Shown here: piece after piece, positions 1 to 6,263 of the stretch
Layout of the letters: each line of letters starts with the position of its first letter
Numbering within the stretch: the first letter of the stretch is position 1
Assembly: GCA_007120685.1 (NCBI GenBank)
Contig: SKNG01000498.1
Span: 1 to 6,322 of the forward strand
Length of the DNA stretch: 6,322 bases
DNA from: Paracoccaceae bacterium
GTDB taxonomy: Bacteria > Pseudomonadota > Alphaproteobacteria > Rhodobacterales > Rhodobacteraceae
Reading direction: 5' to 3'
The notes under the pieces: generated by a model
The model's input: the letters and a program-made list of their open reading frames with translations, nothing else
Told to the model about the DNA's origin: nothing
The model's database searches: none
Translations under genes and position numbers: made by a program

Positions 1-368
1 ACCTGATCGTCAAGGCATCGATCGAACTGGAAGCCTGGTTCGTGGCCTTCGTGGCGCTGCTGGTGGGCTTGCTCACCATCTATTCGATGACCAAGATATG
101 GGGCATGGCCTTCTGGAAGCCGCACCCCGATGGCATCGAGCCCACGCCGGACCGCGCCCCGTCATCGGTGCGCCTGCCCATGATGATCCCCATCGTGGGG
201 CTGGCGACGATGACCGTGGTGATCGGCTTCTTCCCGGAACCCTTTGTCGATTTCGCCCGCGTCTCGGCCGAACAACTGCTTGACCCCAGCGCCTATGTCA
301 CCTCCGTACTGGGCGCGCAGGCAGAGGCCGCGATGCCCGCCGGCGCGGCCGCGGGGGGGCAGCCATGA
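1..368 (+). CDS. mrpD: Na+/H+ antiporter subunit D, C-terminal part (MrpD/MnhD/PhaD)
   Basis: This is the last 121 residues of an Mrp antiporter D subunit; the gene begins before the window, and the frame is open from position 3. MrpD is an inner-membrane protein related to the proton-pumping subunits of respiratory complex I and is one of the two large ion-translocating subunits of the Mrp complex. The visible part has a hydrophobic helix ending in LLTIYSMTKIWGMAFWKP, a proline-rich cytoplasmic-looking stretch, then a second helix (MMIPIVGLATMTVVIGFF) and the PFVDFA...SAEQLLDPSAYV tail typical of MrpD C-termini. The last residues are Ala/Gly-rich. The TGA stop overlaps the ATG of mrpE (ATGA), suggesting translational coupling. 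Family assignment rests on this tail and on the mrpE-F-G genes that follow in canonical order. The catalytic Lys/Glu residues lie upstream and cannot be checked. Confidence 0.93.
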   Translation, partial: LIVKASIELEAWFVAFVALLVGLLTIYSMTKIWGMAFWKPHPDGIEPTPDRAPSSVRLPMMIPIVGLATMTVVIGFFPEPFVDFARVSAEQLLDPSAYVTSVLGAQAEAAMPAGAAAGGQP

Positions 369-847
369 CCAACGGTTTCGTCATCAACGTGATCCTGGCC
401 TTTGCCTGGGCCGGGATGACCGGGTCCTTCTCGCTGGACAGCCTGCTTCTGGGCTATGTGCTTGGCTTCTTCGGCCTGTGGCTATCCGCACCGCTGACCG
501 GCATCGACCGGCTTTATTTCGTCCGCAGCTACCGGGTGGTGCGGCTGGCCGGGTTCTTTCTGTGGGAATTGCTGCTGTCCTCGATCCGCGTGGCCTGGGA
601 CGTGATCCGCCCCTTCCCGCAGAATCGCCCGGCCATTATCGAGATGCCGCTCAGCGTGAAATCGGACCTGGAGATCCTGCTGGTGACGAACCTGATCTCG
701 CTGACCCCCGGCACGCTGAGCGTCGATGTCACCCCGGACCGCAAGACGTTGCTGGTGCACGCCATGTTCGCCGAAGACCCTGACGCGCTGGTAGCGGATC
801 TGAAGAACGGTATGGAACGTATGGTGGCGGAGGCTTTCGAGAAATGA
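365..847 (+). CDS. mrpE: Na+/H+ antiporter subunit E (MrpE/MnhE/PhaE)
   Basis: This 160-residue protein is of the usual length for the MnhE family. MrpE is a small inner-membrane subunit needed for assembly or full activity of the Mrp cation/proton antiporter. Hydrophobic segments lie at about residues 5-20, 24-44 and 60-80. They are followed by a soluble C-terminal domain with the family hallmark NLISLTPGTLSVDVTPDRKT at residues 109-128 and LLVHAM just after. A basic/aromatic stretch (RLYFVRSYRVVR) precedes the third helix. The start at 365 overlaps the mrpD stop by four bases, with a G-rich stretch just upstream that can act as ribosome binding site. The stop overlaps the mrpF start in the same ATGA manner. 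No anomalies seen. Confidence 0.96.
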   Translation: MTNGFVINVILAFAWAGMTGSFSLDSLLLGYVLGFFGLWLSAPLTGIDRLYFVRSYRVVRLAGFFLWELLLSSIRVAWDVIRPFPQNRPAIIEMPLSVKSDLEILLVTNLISLTPGTLSVDVTPDRKTLLVHAMFAEDPDALVADLKNGMERMVAEAFEK

Positions 848-1164
848 CCGCAGCAGCTTTCCTGGACCTGTCGGTGCAACTGACCCTGGGCATGATCCTT
901 CTGGGCCTCGCCATCGCTTTCATTCGCCTGGCCGTCGGCCCCTCCCTGGCCGACCGGGTGGTGGCGCTGGACATGATGACCATCTCGATCATCGCCTTCT
1001 GCGGCGCCTATGCCGTGGCGGTGGATGATCCATCCTTCCTGGATGTGGCCATCGTGCTGGCGCTGGTGGGCTTCCTGGCCACGGTCGCCCTGGCCCGCTA
1101 CGCCGAACGCCGGTTCAACCGGGAAAACGGCGGCGCTGACGGAAAGGAAAAGCAGGATGGCTGA
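844..1164 (+). CDS. mrpF: Na+/H+ antiporter subunit F (MrpF/MnhF/PhaF)
   Basis: This 106-residue protein has three predicted membrane helices (about residues 10-31, 40-60 and 65-85), as in the MnhF family. The conserved motif RLAVGPSLADRVVALDMM at residues 28-45 identifies it; this is the signature of MrpF at the junction of helices 1 and 2. It is a small integral subunit of the inner-membrane Mrp antiporter complex. The ATG lies in an ATGA overlap with the mrpE stop, and GGAGG at 829-833 gives a ribosome binding site about 10 bases upstream. The C-terminal 20 residues are hydrophilic and charged. The stop codon lies inside the beginning of mrpG (8-base overlap). Confidence 0.96.
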   Translation: MTAAAFLDLSVQLTLGMILLGLAIAFIRLAVGPSLADRVVALDMMTISIIAFCGAYAVAVDDPSFLDVAIVLALVGFLATVALARYAERRFNRENGGADGKEKQDG

Positions 1165-1507
1165 CATCATCATCGGATTGCTTTTGCTGGGCGGCGGGGG
1201 CTTCGTGCTGATTGCGGCGATCGGCATCGTGCGCCTGCCGGACGTGCTGACGCGGATGCACGCGTCCACCAAGGCCGGTACGCTGGGCAGTTTGCTGATC
1301 CTGGCGGGGCTGGCGGTGCATGTCGCCACCATCCCGGTAGCCAGCAAGGTGATCGCCACGGCGCTGTTTCTGCTGCTCACCGCGCCGATTGCCGCGCATA
1401 TGATCGGCCGCGCCCATGCCCGTATCACGCGAAAGGCGCCGTCGACAGATCGGCCGGAGCCGCCATCTGGTGCTGGCTCCGACTCCCACCCGGTGGATGC
1501 CCGATAA
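1157..1507 (+). CDS. mrpG: Na+/H+ antiporter subunit G (MrpG/MnhG/PhaG)
   Basis: This 116-residue protein has three hydrophobic helices (about residues 4-25, 42-59 and 63-84) and the strongly diagnostic MnhG motif GIVRLPDVLTRMHASTKAGT at residues 23-42. It is the last small membrane subunit of the Mrp Na+/H+ antiporter. The frame is open further upstream, but the ATG at 1157 was chosen because the family motif then sits at its normal distance from the N-terminus and AAGGA at 1144-1148 is a suitable ribosome binding site. It overlaps mrpF by eight bases. The C-terminal tail (residues 90-116) is polar, rich in Pro, Ser and Arg, and probably disordered. As this is the usual final gene of the cluster, transcription likely ends in the gap that follows. 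Confidence 0.95.
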   Translation: MADIIIGLLLLGGGGFVLIAAIGIVRLPDVLTRMHASTKAGTLGSLLILAGLAVHVATIPVASKVIATALFLLLTAPIAAHMIGRAHARITRKAPSTDRPEPPSGAGSDSHPVDAR

Positions 1508-1705
1508 CGGCCTATCCTGCGCGAACCGGGCTGATCCATCGGTCCGGTGCGGCTGTCGGTTGCAACGTATCATTCCGTTTGCGGCAGAAGCATTCAGGAG
1601 CGGCCGGAAAACGGGCTTTCGAAAGCCCGTGCTGACGCGCCTTCGAAGGCGCGTGGCCCGGCAACAGCCGGATCGATCAACCGGAAGCCGTATCGCGGGC
1701 CGGCC
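1508..1705. other. intergenic region between mrpG and the RND transporter gene
   Basis: This 198-base gap contains no convincing gene. An open frame runs back to 1547 in phase with the downstream transporter, but its translation is polar, unlike any transporter N-terminus, and passes straight through the palindromes. The gap must hold the end of the mrp transcript and probably the start of the next one. A TTGCAA at about 1559-1564 could be a -35-like element, but no good -10 partner lies 17 bases further, so no promoter is called. The main content is the palindrome pair at 1611-1654. The transporter start at 1706 has no strong Shine-Dalgarno sequence, only G-rich GCGGGCCGG immediately before it. 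Confidence 0.7.
1611..1654. repeat. two tandem perfect 20-bp palindromes (REP-like pair)
   Basis: Positions 1611-1630 and 1635-1654 are each perfect 20-base palindromes, separated by GCTG. Both begin ACG, end CGT and centre on TTCGAA. The first reads ACGGGCTTTC in its left half, the second ACGCGCCTTC. They are identical at 16 of 20 positions, and the four differences form two symmetric pairs (4 with 17, 7 with 14), so pairing is kept in both. As RNA each could form an 8-bp stem with a UCGA loop. No T-run follows, so this is not a standard intrinsic terminator. Options include a REP/BIME-type repeat, an mRNA-stabilising 3' end for the mrp operon, or a paired binding site for a dimeric protein (centres 24 bases apart). 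The palindromes are certain; the function is not. Confidence 0.75.
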
Positions 1706-3832
1706 ATGAAACGGCTTGCCGGCCTGCCGGTCTGGCTTGCCGCGCGCCCGGGGATCGCAGCGCTGACCCTGCTGGCGCTGACCCTTTCGGCGCTTCTGGG
1801 CGCCAGCAACCTGCGCACCGAAATCGATTTCTTCGGCCTCTTGGACCCACGGTCGGAAGCGGCGCAGGCGATGGCCGGTTATCAGGCCCGGTTCGGCCCG
1901 CTAGGTGGCGATGAGGTGCTGCTGATCGAGGGCGCGGACCTGAATACCACGGCCGGTCTGACCGCCCTGGAGGACCTGATCATCGAGCTGCACTTCGCCG
2001 ACGGTGTGGATCAGGTGTTCAGCCTGTTTTCGCTGCCCGGCCCGGGCATGGCCAGCGCCTGGCTGTCCAGCCCGCAGGCGCAGGCGCTTGATCCGGCCGA
2101 GCGGCTGACCCGCCTGACACAGATCATGCCCCTGGCCGCGCAACTGCTGACCGAAGACCGGCAAGCCACCCTGCTGGCCGTCCTGCCGGAACCCGACATG
2201 CCACGCGATGCCCTTCTGTCCGCGCTGACCCGCGCGGCGGGCGAGGCCGCGCCAAGCCTGCGCCTGACGCCTGCCGGCCTGCCTCAGGTGCACGCGGCCA
2301 TCGGCAACGGCCTGCTGCGCGACCTGCGCGTGCTGACGCCCGTTGCGGTGCTGGCCTGCGCGGCGCTGACGCTTCTGATGTTCGGCAATGCCAGCGCGGT
2401 GGTCATCTGTGCGCTGCCGCCGATCGCCACCTTGCTCTGGTTCTTCGGCTGGCTTGGGGCGCGGGGCATCACGCTGGACCCCATCATGGGCTCGCTGCCG
2501 GTGGTGCTGATCGTGCTCAGCTTTTCGCAGGCCATGCATCTTTACTTTGCCGCGCTGCGCCTGGCACAGACGGGTAAACCCCCTGCGCGGGCGGCCACGA
2601 TGGCGCTGGCAGAGACGATGCCGGCGATGGTGCTGACCACGCTGACCACGATGATCGCCTTCACCGCCATCGCGTTGCAGGGCGCACCGCAACTGACCAA
2701 GATGGCGCTGGCGGGCATCGCCGGGATGGGGCTGGCCCTGTTGGCGGGGCTGATCATGGTGCCGCTGCTGATCCGGCTGCTGGCAGCCCCGCGCCAGCAC
2801 GATCCCACGCCGCCAGGCCTTGGTCCGGTTGTGACCCTGGCGCGTCGCCTTTCCCGCCGGGTGCGTCTGGTCCCGGCGCTGACGGCACTGCTGATGGTGG
2901 TGCTGATGATCCTGCAATCGGGCTCGCAGACCGGCTTTCACTATGCCGAATACCTGCCGACCAACGCCCCGGTCACCCGGACGCTGGACCGGATGGAGGC
3001 GATGGGCCTGGGCAGCGACCGGCTGTTCCTGGTGGTTGAAACGGCCCCCGCAATGGCGCCGAACGCGACCCCACCCGGCTTCCCGGCGGGCCTGGCCAAT
3101 CTGCACGCCGCTGCGGCGGTGCTGTGGGGCGATGCGCCGGGCTGGCAGCCGGGGCTTCTGGCGCTGGTTGAGAGCGGGCGGATCAGCGCCGCCGATGGCG
3201 GGGCGCATGCGCTGCCGGTGCAACTGCCCATCGCCACCGGCAGCACCGCGGCAGACCAGGCGCTGCGCCAGACGCAGGCTGCGCTGGCCGGGGCCGGTCT
3301 GGCCGATGTTACCCGCCTGGTCGGCGCCAATCAGGCGCTGTTGAGCGAGGGCCCGGTGCTGGTTCAGAAACTGCGCTTCGGCCTCTATGCGACGATCCTG
3401 TCGATCACGCTGCTGATCGCCCTTGTGTTCCGGTCCTGGCGGATCGGGCTGGTGGCGCTGGTGCCGAACCTGATCCCGATCCTGGGGGTCGAGGCCTGGA
3501 TGGTCCTGGCCGGGCGCGACCTGTCGATCATGACGATGATCGCGCTGACCGTGGCCTTCGGCATCGCGGTGGATGACACGGTGCATCTGCTCAACCGCTA
3601 CCGACTTGCCGCCGGGCTGCCCCACGGCGACCGGGTGGACCGCGCGTTGCGCGATGCCGGCCCGCCGATCGTTGCCACCACGGCGGTGTTGCTGACCGGT
3701 TTTGCCGTCATGCTGACCAGCGCCATCCCCGGCGCGGTGCTGTTCGGCGGGCTGGTGGCGCTGTCGGTTCTGCTTGCGCTTCTGGCCGATATGTTCATCC
3801 TGCCCGGGTTGATGCGATGGGGCGTGCGATGA
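1706..3832 (+). CDS. RND/MMPL-family membrane transporter
   Basis: This 708-residue protein has the classic RND layout. A first helix (about 15-33) is followed by a large periplasmic loop (34-207), five helices (about 208-228, 231-250, 257-282, 305-325, 331-359), a seventh helix (about 386-403), a second periplasmic loop (404-556) and five more helices (about 557-700). The two halves are evident internal repeats. It fits the MMPL branch of predicted RND exporters (hydrophobic or lipid substrates) rather than the roughly 1000-residue AcrB type. Helix 10 carries FGIAVDDTVHLLNRY (618-632), with Asp623/Asp624 as the likely proton relay. The matching helix 4 reads LSFSQAMHLYF (271-281), with Ser and Gln in place of the acids, so the halves are asymmetric. 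The ATG at 1706 was chosen because it directly precedes a positively charged end and helix 1; the earlier in-frame start at 1547 adds 53 unlikely residues. The stop overlaps the next gene. The substrate is unknown; HpnN-type hopanoid transporters are related but longer. Confidence 0.88.
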   Translation: MKRLAGLPVWLAARPGIAALTLLALTLSALLGASNLRTEIDFFGLLDPRSEAAQAMAGYQARFGPLGGDEVLLIEGADLNTTAGLTALEDLIIELHFADGVDQVFSLFSLPGPGMASAWLSSPQAQALDPAERLTRLTQIMPLAAQLLTEDRQATLLAVLPEPDMPRDALLSALTRAAGEAAPSLRLTPAGLPQVHAAIGNGLLRDLRVLTPVAVLACAALTLLMFGNASAVVICALPPIATLLWFFGWLGARGITLDPIMGSLPVVLIVLSFSQAMHLYFAALRLAQTGKPPARAATMALAETMPAMVLTTLTTMIAFTAIALQGAPQLTKMALAGIAGMGLALLAGLIMVPLLIRLLAAPRQHDPTPPGLGPVVTLARRLSRRVRLVPALTALLMVVLMILQSGSQTGFHYAEYLPTNAPVTRTLDRMEAMGLGSDRLFLVVETAPAMAPNATPPGFPAGLANLHAAAAVLWGDAPGWQPGLLALVESGRISAADGGAHALPVQLPIATGSTAADQALRQTQAALAGAGLADVTRLVGANQALLSEGPVLVQKLRFGLYATILSITLLIALVFRSWRIGLVALVPNLIPILGVEAWMVLAGRDLSIMTMIALTVAFGIAVDDTVHLLNRYRLAAGLPHGDRVDRALRDAGPPIVATTAVLLTGFAVMLTSAIPGAVLFGGLVALSVLLALLADMFILPGLMRWGVR

Positions 3833-4314
3833 AGGGGCGGCTTTCATGCGGGGCCTGGCTGCTCTCGGCGCTCCTTGTCGTCATGCCCGCGCCGCCGGCG
3901 GCGGCAGATGCCCTGGCGCCTTTCGAGGGGCGCTGGCGGGGCGCGGGGCAGCTTTCGCTTGATGGCGAGCCGCCGCAGCGATTGCGCTGCCAGGTGCGCC
4001 TGCGACGCGCCAGGGCCGGCGGCGCGGTGTTTTCCGGGCGATGCGCGACGGCCCAGGCGGCGCAATCCTTCGTCTATCTGTTGCAGGAACAGCCTGACGG
4101 CGGGATTCTGGCCCGCAACACCACCGATCCGCCCGATGCGCTGCCGCCTGAGATGCTGGGAAGACTGGACGGCGATATGTTGGGTTTCGAGGCCGAGGGG
4201 CAGGCGCTTTTCGAATTGCGCCGCGTGGCCGAGGGGCTGCAATTCCGGCTCGAAGCCAAGACCGATGACGGGTTCGCGGCCGGTACCGCCACCCTTTCGC
4301 CCGCGGGCGACTAA
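3829..4314 (+). CDS. small secreted protein of unknown function, partner of RND transporter
   Basis: I do not recognise a named gene here. The 161-residue product starts with a typical Sec signal peptide: basic MKGR, hydrophobic core about 7-20, and an Ala-rich cleavage region near residues 24-27. The mature part begins FEGRWRGAGQLSLDG, a GxWxGxG pattern seen at the start of many small lipocalin-like or similar beta-barrel proteins. It continues with alternating polar and hydrophobic strands. Cys54 (LRCQV) and Cys72 (GRCAT) could form a periplasmic disulfide. No lipobox is present; Cys7 is too close to the N-terminus. The ATG at 3829 forms an ATGA overlap with the transporter stop and has GGGG at 3819-3822 as ribosome binding site; an upstream in-frame ATG at 3817 is possible but less likely. 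The tight coupling suggests it serves the transporter, perhaps handling a hydrophobic ligand in the periplasm. That role is inference. Confidence 0.8.
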   Translation: MKGRLSCGAWLLSALLVVMPAPPAAADALAPFEGRWRGAGQLSLDGEPPQRLRCQVRLRRARAGGAVFSGRCATAQAAQSFVYLLQEQPDGGILARNTTDPPDALPPEMLGRLDGDMLGFEAEGQALFELRRVAEGLQFRLEAKTDDGFAAGTATLSPAGD

Positions 4315-4319
4315 GGGTG
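4290..4319 (+). terminator. hairpin over the stop codon, candidate 3' end of the RND unit
   Basis: CACCCTT (4290-4296) pairs with AAGGGTG (4313-4319), and between them TCGCCC/GGGCGA (4297-4302 and 4305-4310) forms an inner perfect palindrome, with a CT bulge at 4311-4312. This gives up to 13 base pairs around a two-base centre, which in practice means a loop of about four bases. The TAA stop of the secreted-protein gene (4312-4314) lies within the 3' side. No T-run follows, so it resembles a 3'-stabilising or weak terminator hairpin more than a standard intrinsic terminator. Its position at the end of a two-gene unit facing a convergent gene supports the reading. Confidence 0.5.
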
Positions 4320-4778
4320 AAGGCGGCAGGCATGTCGGTCCGCATGATGGCTGCGAGGGGCATGGCAATGCGGCATCCGTCCGTTTCGCATGCCTCACCA
4401 AGAGCTGCCGGCACCCTAAAAGACGTCAATGCAATGGGCAGCGGCGGTTCGGTTTCGGTCGATGGGTCGGGCCCGGTGGGGGCTCCCGCCACCTTTTTGT
4501 CGACCGGGCTGCGCCCTGCCGACAAAAAGGCGTTGGGCCGGGCGCGCCCTGCGGGCGCGCGGCAGCGCTGCAGGACGCGGCCCCACCCTGATCCAGAGCC
4601 CGCCAGGCCAGCCAGAGCGGGATGATGGCACCTTGAACCAGGTTCGGATGCCTTCCCGCCTGCACCTACTACGGGCACCGTTTCAACCGGAAATCACCTC
4701 GCGCTAGAAAGGCTGCTGCCGTCATGGTGCGGCGACGGCGAAGCCACGGGTGCGCGGGACGTAGCGACGCGCGGTCGT
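4315..4778. other. convergent intergenic region without a convincing gene
   Basis: These 464 bases lie between the ends of the plus-strand RND unit and the minus-strand dprA. Several open frames exist on both strands, but their products are Arg/Pro/Gly/Ala-rich with no recognisable domain, no good ribosome binding sites and no agreement on a single frame, as expected for high-GC noncoding DNA. The only structured part is the hairpin cluster at 4492-4571. A minus-strand stretch at about 4580-4665 translates to a short membrane-like segment (VQGAIIPLWLAWRALDQGG) preceded by two stop codons. It could be a gene remnant, but the evidence is too thin to call one. No tRNA fold or repeat array was found. 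Confidence 0.65.
4492..4571. repeat. cluster of hairpins, candidate dispersed intergenic repeat
   Basis: Three inverted repeats lie within 80 bases. CCTTTTTGTCG (4492-4502) and CGACAAAAAGG (4520-4530) form an 11-bp stem, with a smaller GGGC/GCCC stem (4506-4509 and 4513-4516) inside its loop. GCGCGCCC (4542-4549) and GGGCGCGC (4553-4560) form an 8-bp stem with a TGC loop. GCAGCGCTGC (4562-4571) is a perfect 10-base palindrome. The cluster sits between two convergent transcripts, where bidirectional transcript ends or REP-type repeats are usual. The T- and A-runs are inside the first stem rather than after it, so it is not a standard intrinsic terminator in either direction. That it belongs to a genome-wide family is inference. 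Confidence 0.6.
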
Positions 4779-6263
4779 TCAGCTCCGCGCCAACATCCCG
4801 CCTGGCTGACGCTGCACGCGACCGTCCAGTTCAAGAAATAGCAGCGCCGGCGCGATGCAGGCGGCAGGGAGGGCCAGATCCCGGATCAGCTGATCTTCTG
4901 GCAGCGGCGAGGGACCAAGCGCATTCAGGATCAGTCGGTGCAAGGTCAGCGTGTCAGGGGCGTTTGTTCGCGCGCTGGCATCAGTTGTGTCGCGGTCTGC
5001 CGCCCTCGCACGCGATGTGACCGAGACATTGGCCGAAAGAGCGACCTCCTGTTCGCCAATCTGTGCCGATCTTGCGATAGATGCTGCCGAGTCCTGCCGG
5101 CGCGCCGCCGGCGCCACCCTTTCAGAGTTGGTTTGCGAACGGGATGACGCGTCCACAGTCCGGCCGGTGGCGCGTGGCTGCTGATCGTGCCCTATACCAG
5201 GATCCCGTATTGCGGGCGTGGCCCCGCCGCCGCTGCCCGCCTGCCCGTCGGGTTGCCCACCGGCAGCCGCGCCCTTCGGCAGCCCAAGGCGTGACGCGCC
5301 TTTCTTCTTGGAAACAGCAACAGGTTCGACCGAGCGTCCTTTTTTTGGCCCGGCCTGTGGCTGGCTGGCCGCGCCGCCCAGCAGTTCGACGATATCGGCA
5401 ACATCGCGGACCAGCACCGCGCCGTCGCGGATCAACTGGTTGCAGCCCGCTGCACGGCCGTCCAGCGGATGGCCGGGAACCGCCAGCACCTCGCGCCCCT
5501 GGTCCAGTGCGTTGCGCGCGGTGATCAGGCTGCCAGAGCCCTCTGCCGCCTCGATAACCACCACCGCCCGGGCGAGGCCCGAGACGATCCGGTTGCGCGA
5601 CGGGAAATGGCGGGCCTGCGGGGGCATGCCGACAGGCTGTTCGGACAGCAGCACGCCCTGATCGGCAATCGCCGCGGCCAGCGCGGCGTTCTCGGCCGGG
5701 TATATCACGTCGATACCCCCGGCCATGACCGCCAGTGTGCCGGTCTTCAGCGCCGCGCCATGGGCCGCCGCGTCGATCCCGCGGGCAAGGCCGGAGACCA
5801 CGCAGAACCCGTGCCAGCCCAGCCCCTCGGCCAGCTTCCGCGCCATCCGCCCCCCCAGGCTGGAGGCGTTGCGCGCGCCCACCACGGCCACCATCAGCCG
5901 TGACAGACGCGCGGGTCGGCCGCGCAGCCACAGCACTGGCGGGGCATCGGCGATGCCGGCCAGCGCAGCGGGATAGGCCGGATCACCCAGAAACAGCAGT
6001 TGCGCCCCCGCACGCCTGCCGGCAGCGATCTCGCGTCTGGCGTCATCTGCAGGGCAGGGGGTGTAGTCGTCAATGCCGGCGGCGCGGGCAATGGCGGGCA
6101 GCGCGTCAAGTACCGCCTGCGCCGTGCCATATTCGGCCATCAGCCGCGCAAAGCTGCTGGGTCCGACACGGCGAGAGCGAATGAGACGAAGCCAGGACAG
6201 CCGGTCTTCTTCCGTCGTGGGTGGGGTGAAGGGTGTGGGAGAAGAAGGTGAATTCCCGTCCAT
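4779..6263 (-). CDS. dprA: DNA-processing protein DprA (Smf) with extended linker
   Basis: DprA binds incoming single-stranded DNA in the cytoplasm and loads RecA onto it during natural transformation. The 494-residue product has an N-terminal helix-hairpin-like domain (about 20-75), a Rossmann-type core (about 80-290) and a C-terminal winged helix (about 438-494). Core motifs are VVGARNASSLGG (127-138), VVSGLARGIDAAAHGAAL (155-172), AGGIDVIYPAEN (181-192), HFPSRNRIVSGL (219-230), EGSGSLITARNALDQGR (241-257) and GCNQLIRDGA (273-282). The winged helix ends LELDGRVQRQPGG, as in the family. The start at 6263 has GAGG (6269-6272 on the minus strand) five bases upstream, and an in-frame stop four codons further up rules out a longer form. 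Oddly, about 140 residues (297-436) separate core and winged helix, low in complexity and rich in Ser, Ala, Arg, Gly and Gln. This makes the protein some 100 residues longer than typical DprA (about 360-390). The gene appears intact. Confidence 0.95.
   Translation of the reverse strand: MDGNSPSSPTPFTPPTTEEDRLSWLRLIRSRRVGPSSFARLMAEYGTAQAVLDALPAIARAAGIDDYTPCPADDARREIAAGRRAGAQLLFLGDPAYPAALAGIADAPPVLWLRGRPARLSRLMVAVVGARNASSLGGRMARKLAEGLGWHGFCVVSGLARGIDAAAHGAALKTGTLAVMAGGIDVIYPAENAALAAAIADQGVLLSEQPVGMPPQARHFPSRNRIVSGLARAVVVIEAAEGSGSLITARNALDQGREVLAVPGHPLDGRAAGCNQLIRDGAVLVRDVADIVELLGGAASQPQAGPKKGRSVEPVAVSKKKGASRLGLPKGAAAGGQPDGQAGSGGGATPAIRDPGIGHDQQPRATGRTVDASSRSQTNSERVAPAARRQDSAASIARSAQIGEQEVALSANVSVTSRARAADRDTTDASARTNAPDTLTLHRLILNALGPSPLPEDQLIRDLALPAACIAPALLFLELDGRVQRQPGGMLARS

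Noticed and set aside
529..1539. 336-residue open frame on the minus strand opposite mrpE-mrpG
   Set aside because: The opposite strand encodes three unmistakable Mrp subunits, and the antisense product is low-complexity without recognisable motifs.
1547..1705. N-terminal extension of the RND transporter from an ATG at 1547
   Set aside because: The 53 extra residues are polar, pass through the two palindromes, and place the first helix far from the N-terminus. The ATG at 1706 gives the normal RND topology.
1901..3847. 648-residue open frame on the minus strand opposite the RND gene
   Set aside because: Its translation is dominated by Gln, His, Arg and Gly without any domain, as expected for an antisense shadow of a high-GC gene; the plus strand encodes a clear 12-helix transporter.
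4317..4625. 102-residue plus-strand frame just after the secreted-protein gene
   Set aside because: It runs through the hairpin cluster, has no domain, and the repeated Met near its start and Arg/Pro-rich end look like chance open sequence.
4631..4680. tRNA-like GGTTCAAG motif on the minus strand
   Set aside because: The surrounding bases do not fold into a cloverleaf with acceptor, D and anticodon arms; only a short GAACC-A-GGTTC inverted repeat is present.
4951..5184. 77-residue plus-strand frame opposite the DprA linker
   Set aside because: It is Ala/Arg/Ser-rich, mirrors the composition of the linker on the other strand, and has no supporting ribosome binding site or homologous motif.
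351..5265. Shared GAAAGGQP peptide in the MrpD tail and the DprA linker
   Set aside because: The DNA differs at several positions, and both are Ala/Gly-rich low-complexity segments, so chance convergence is the simplest explanation.
5122..5931. 269-residue minus-strand frame within dprA
   Set aside because: It overlaps dprA in another frame, is Arg/Gly/Ala-rich, and the dprA frame holds all the family motifs.
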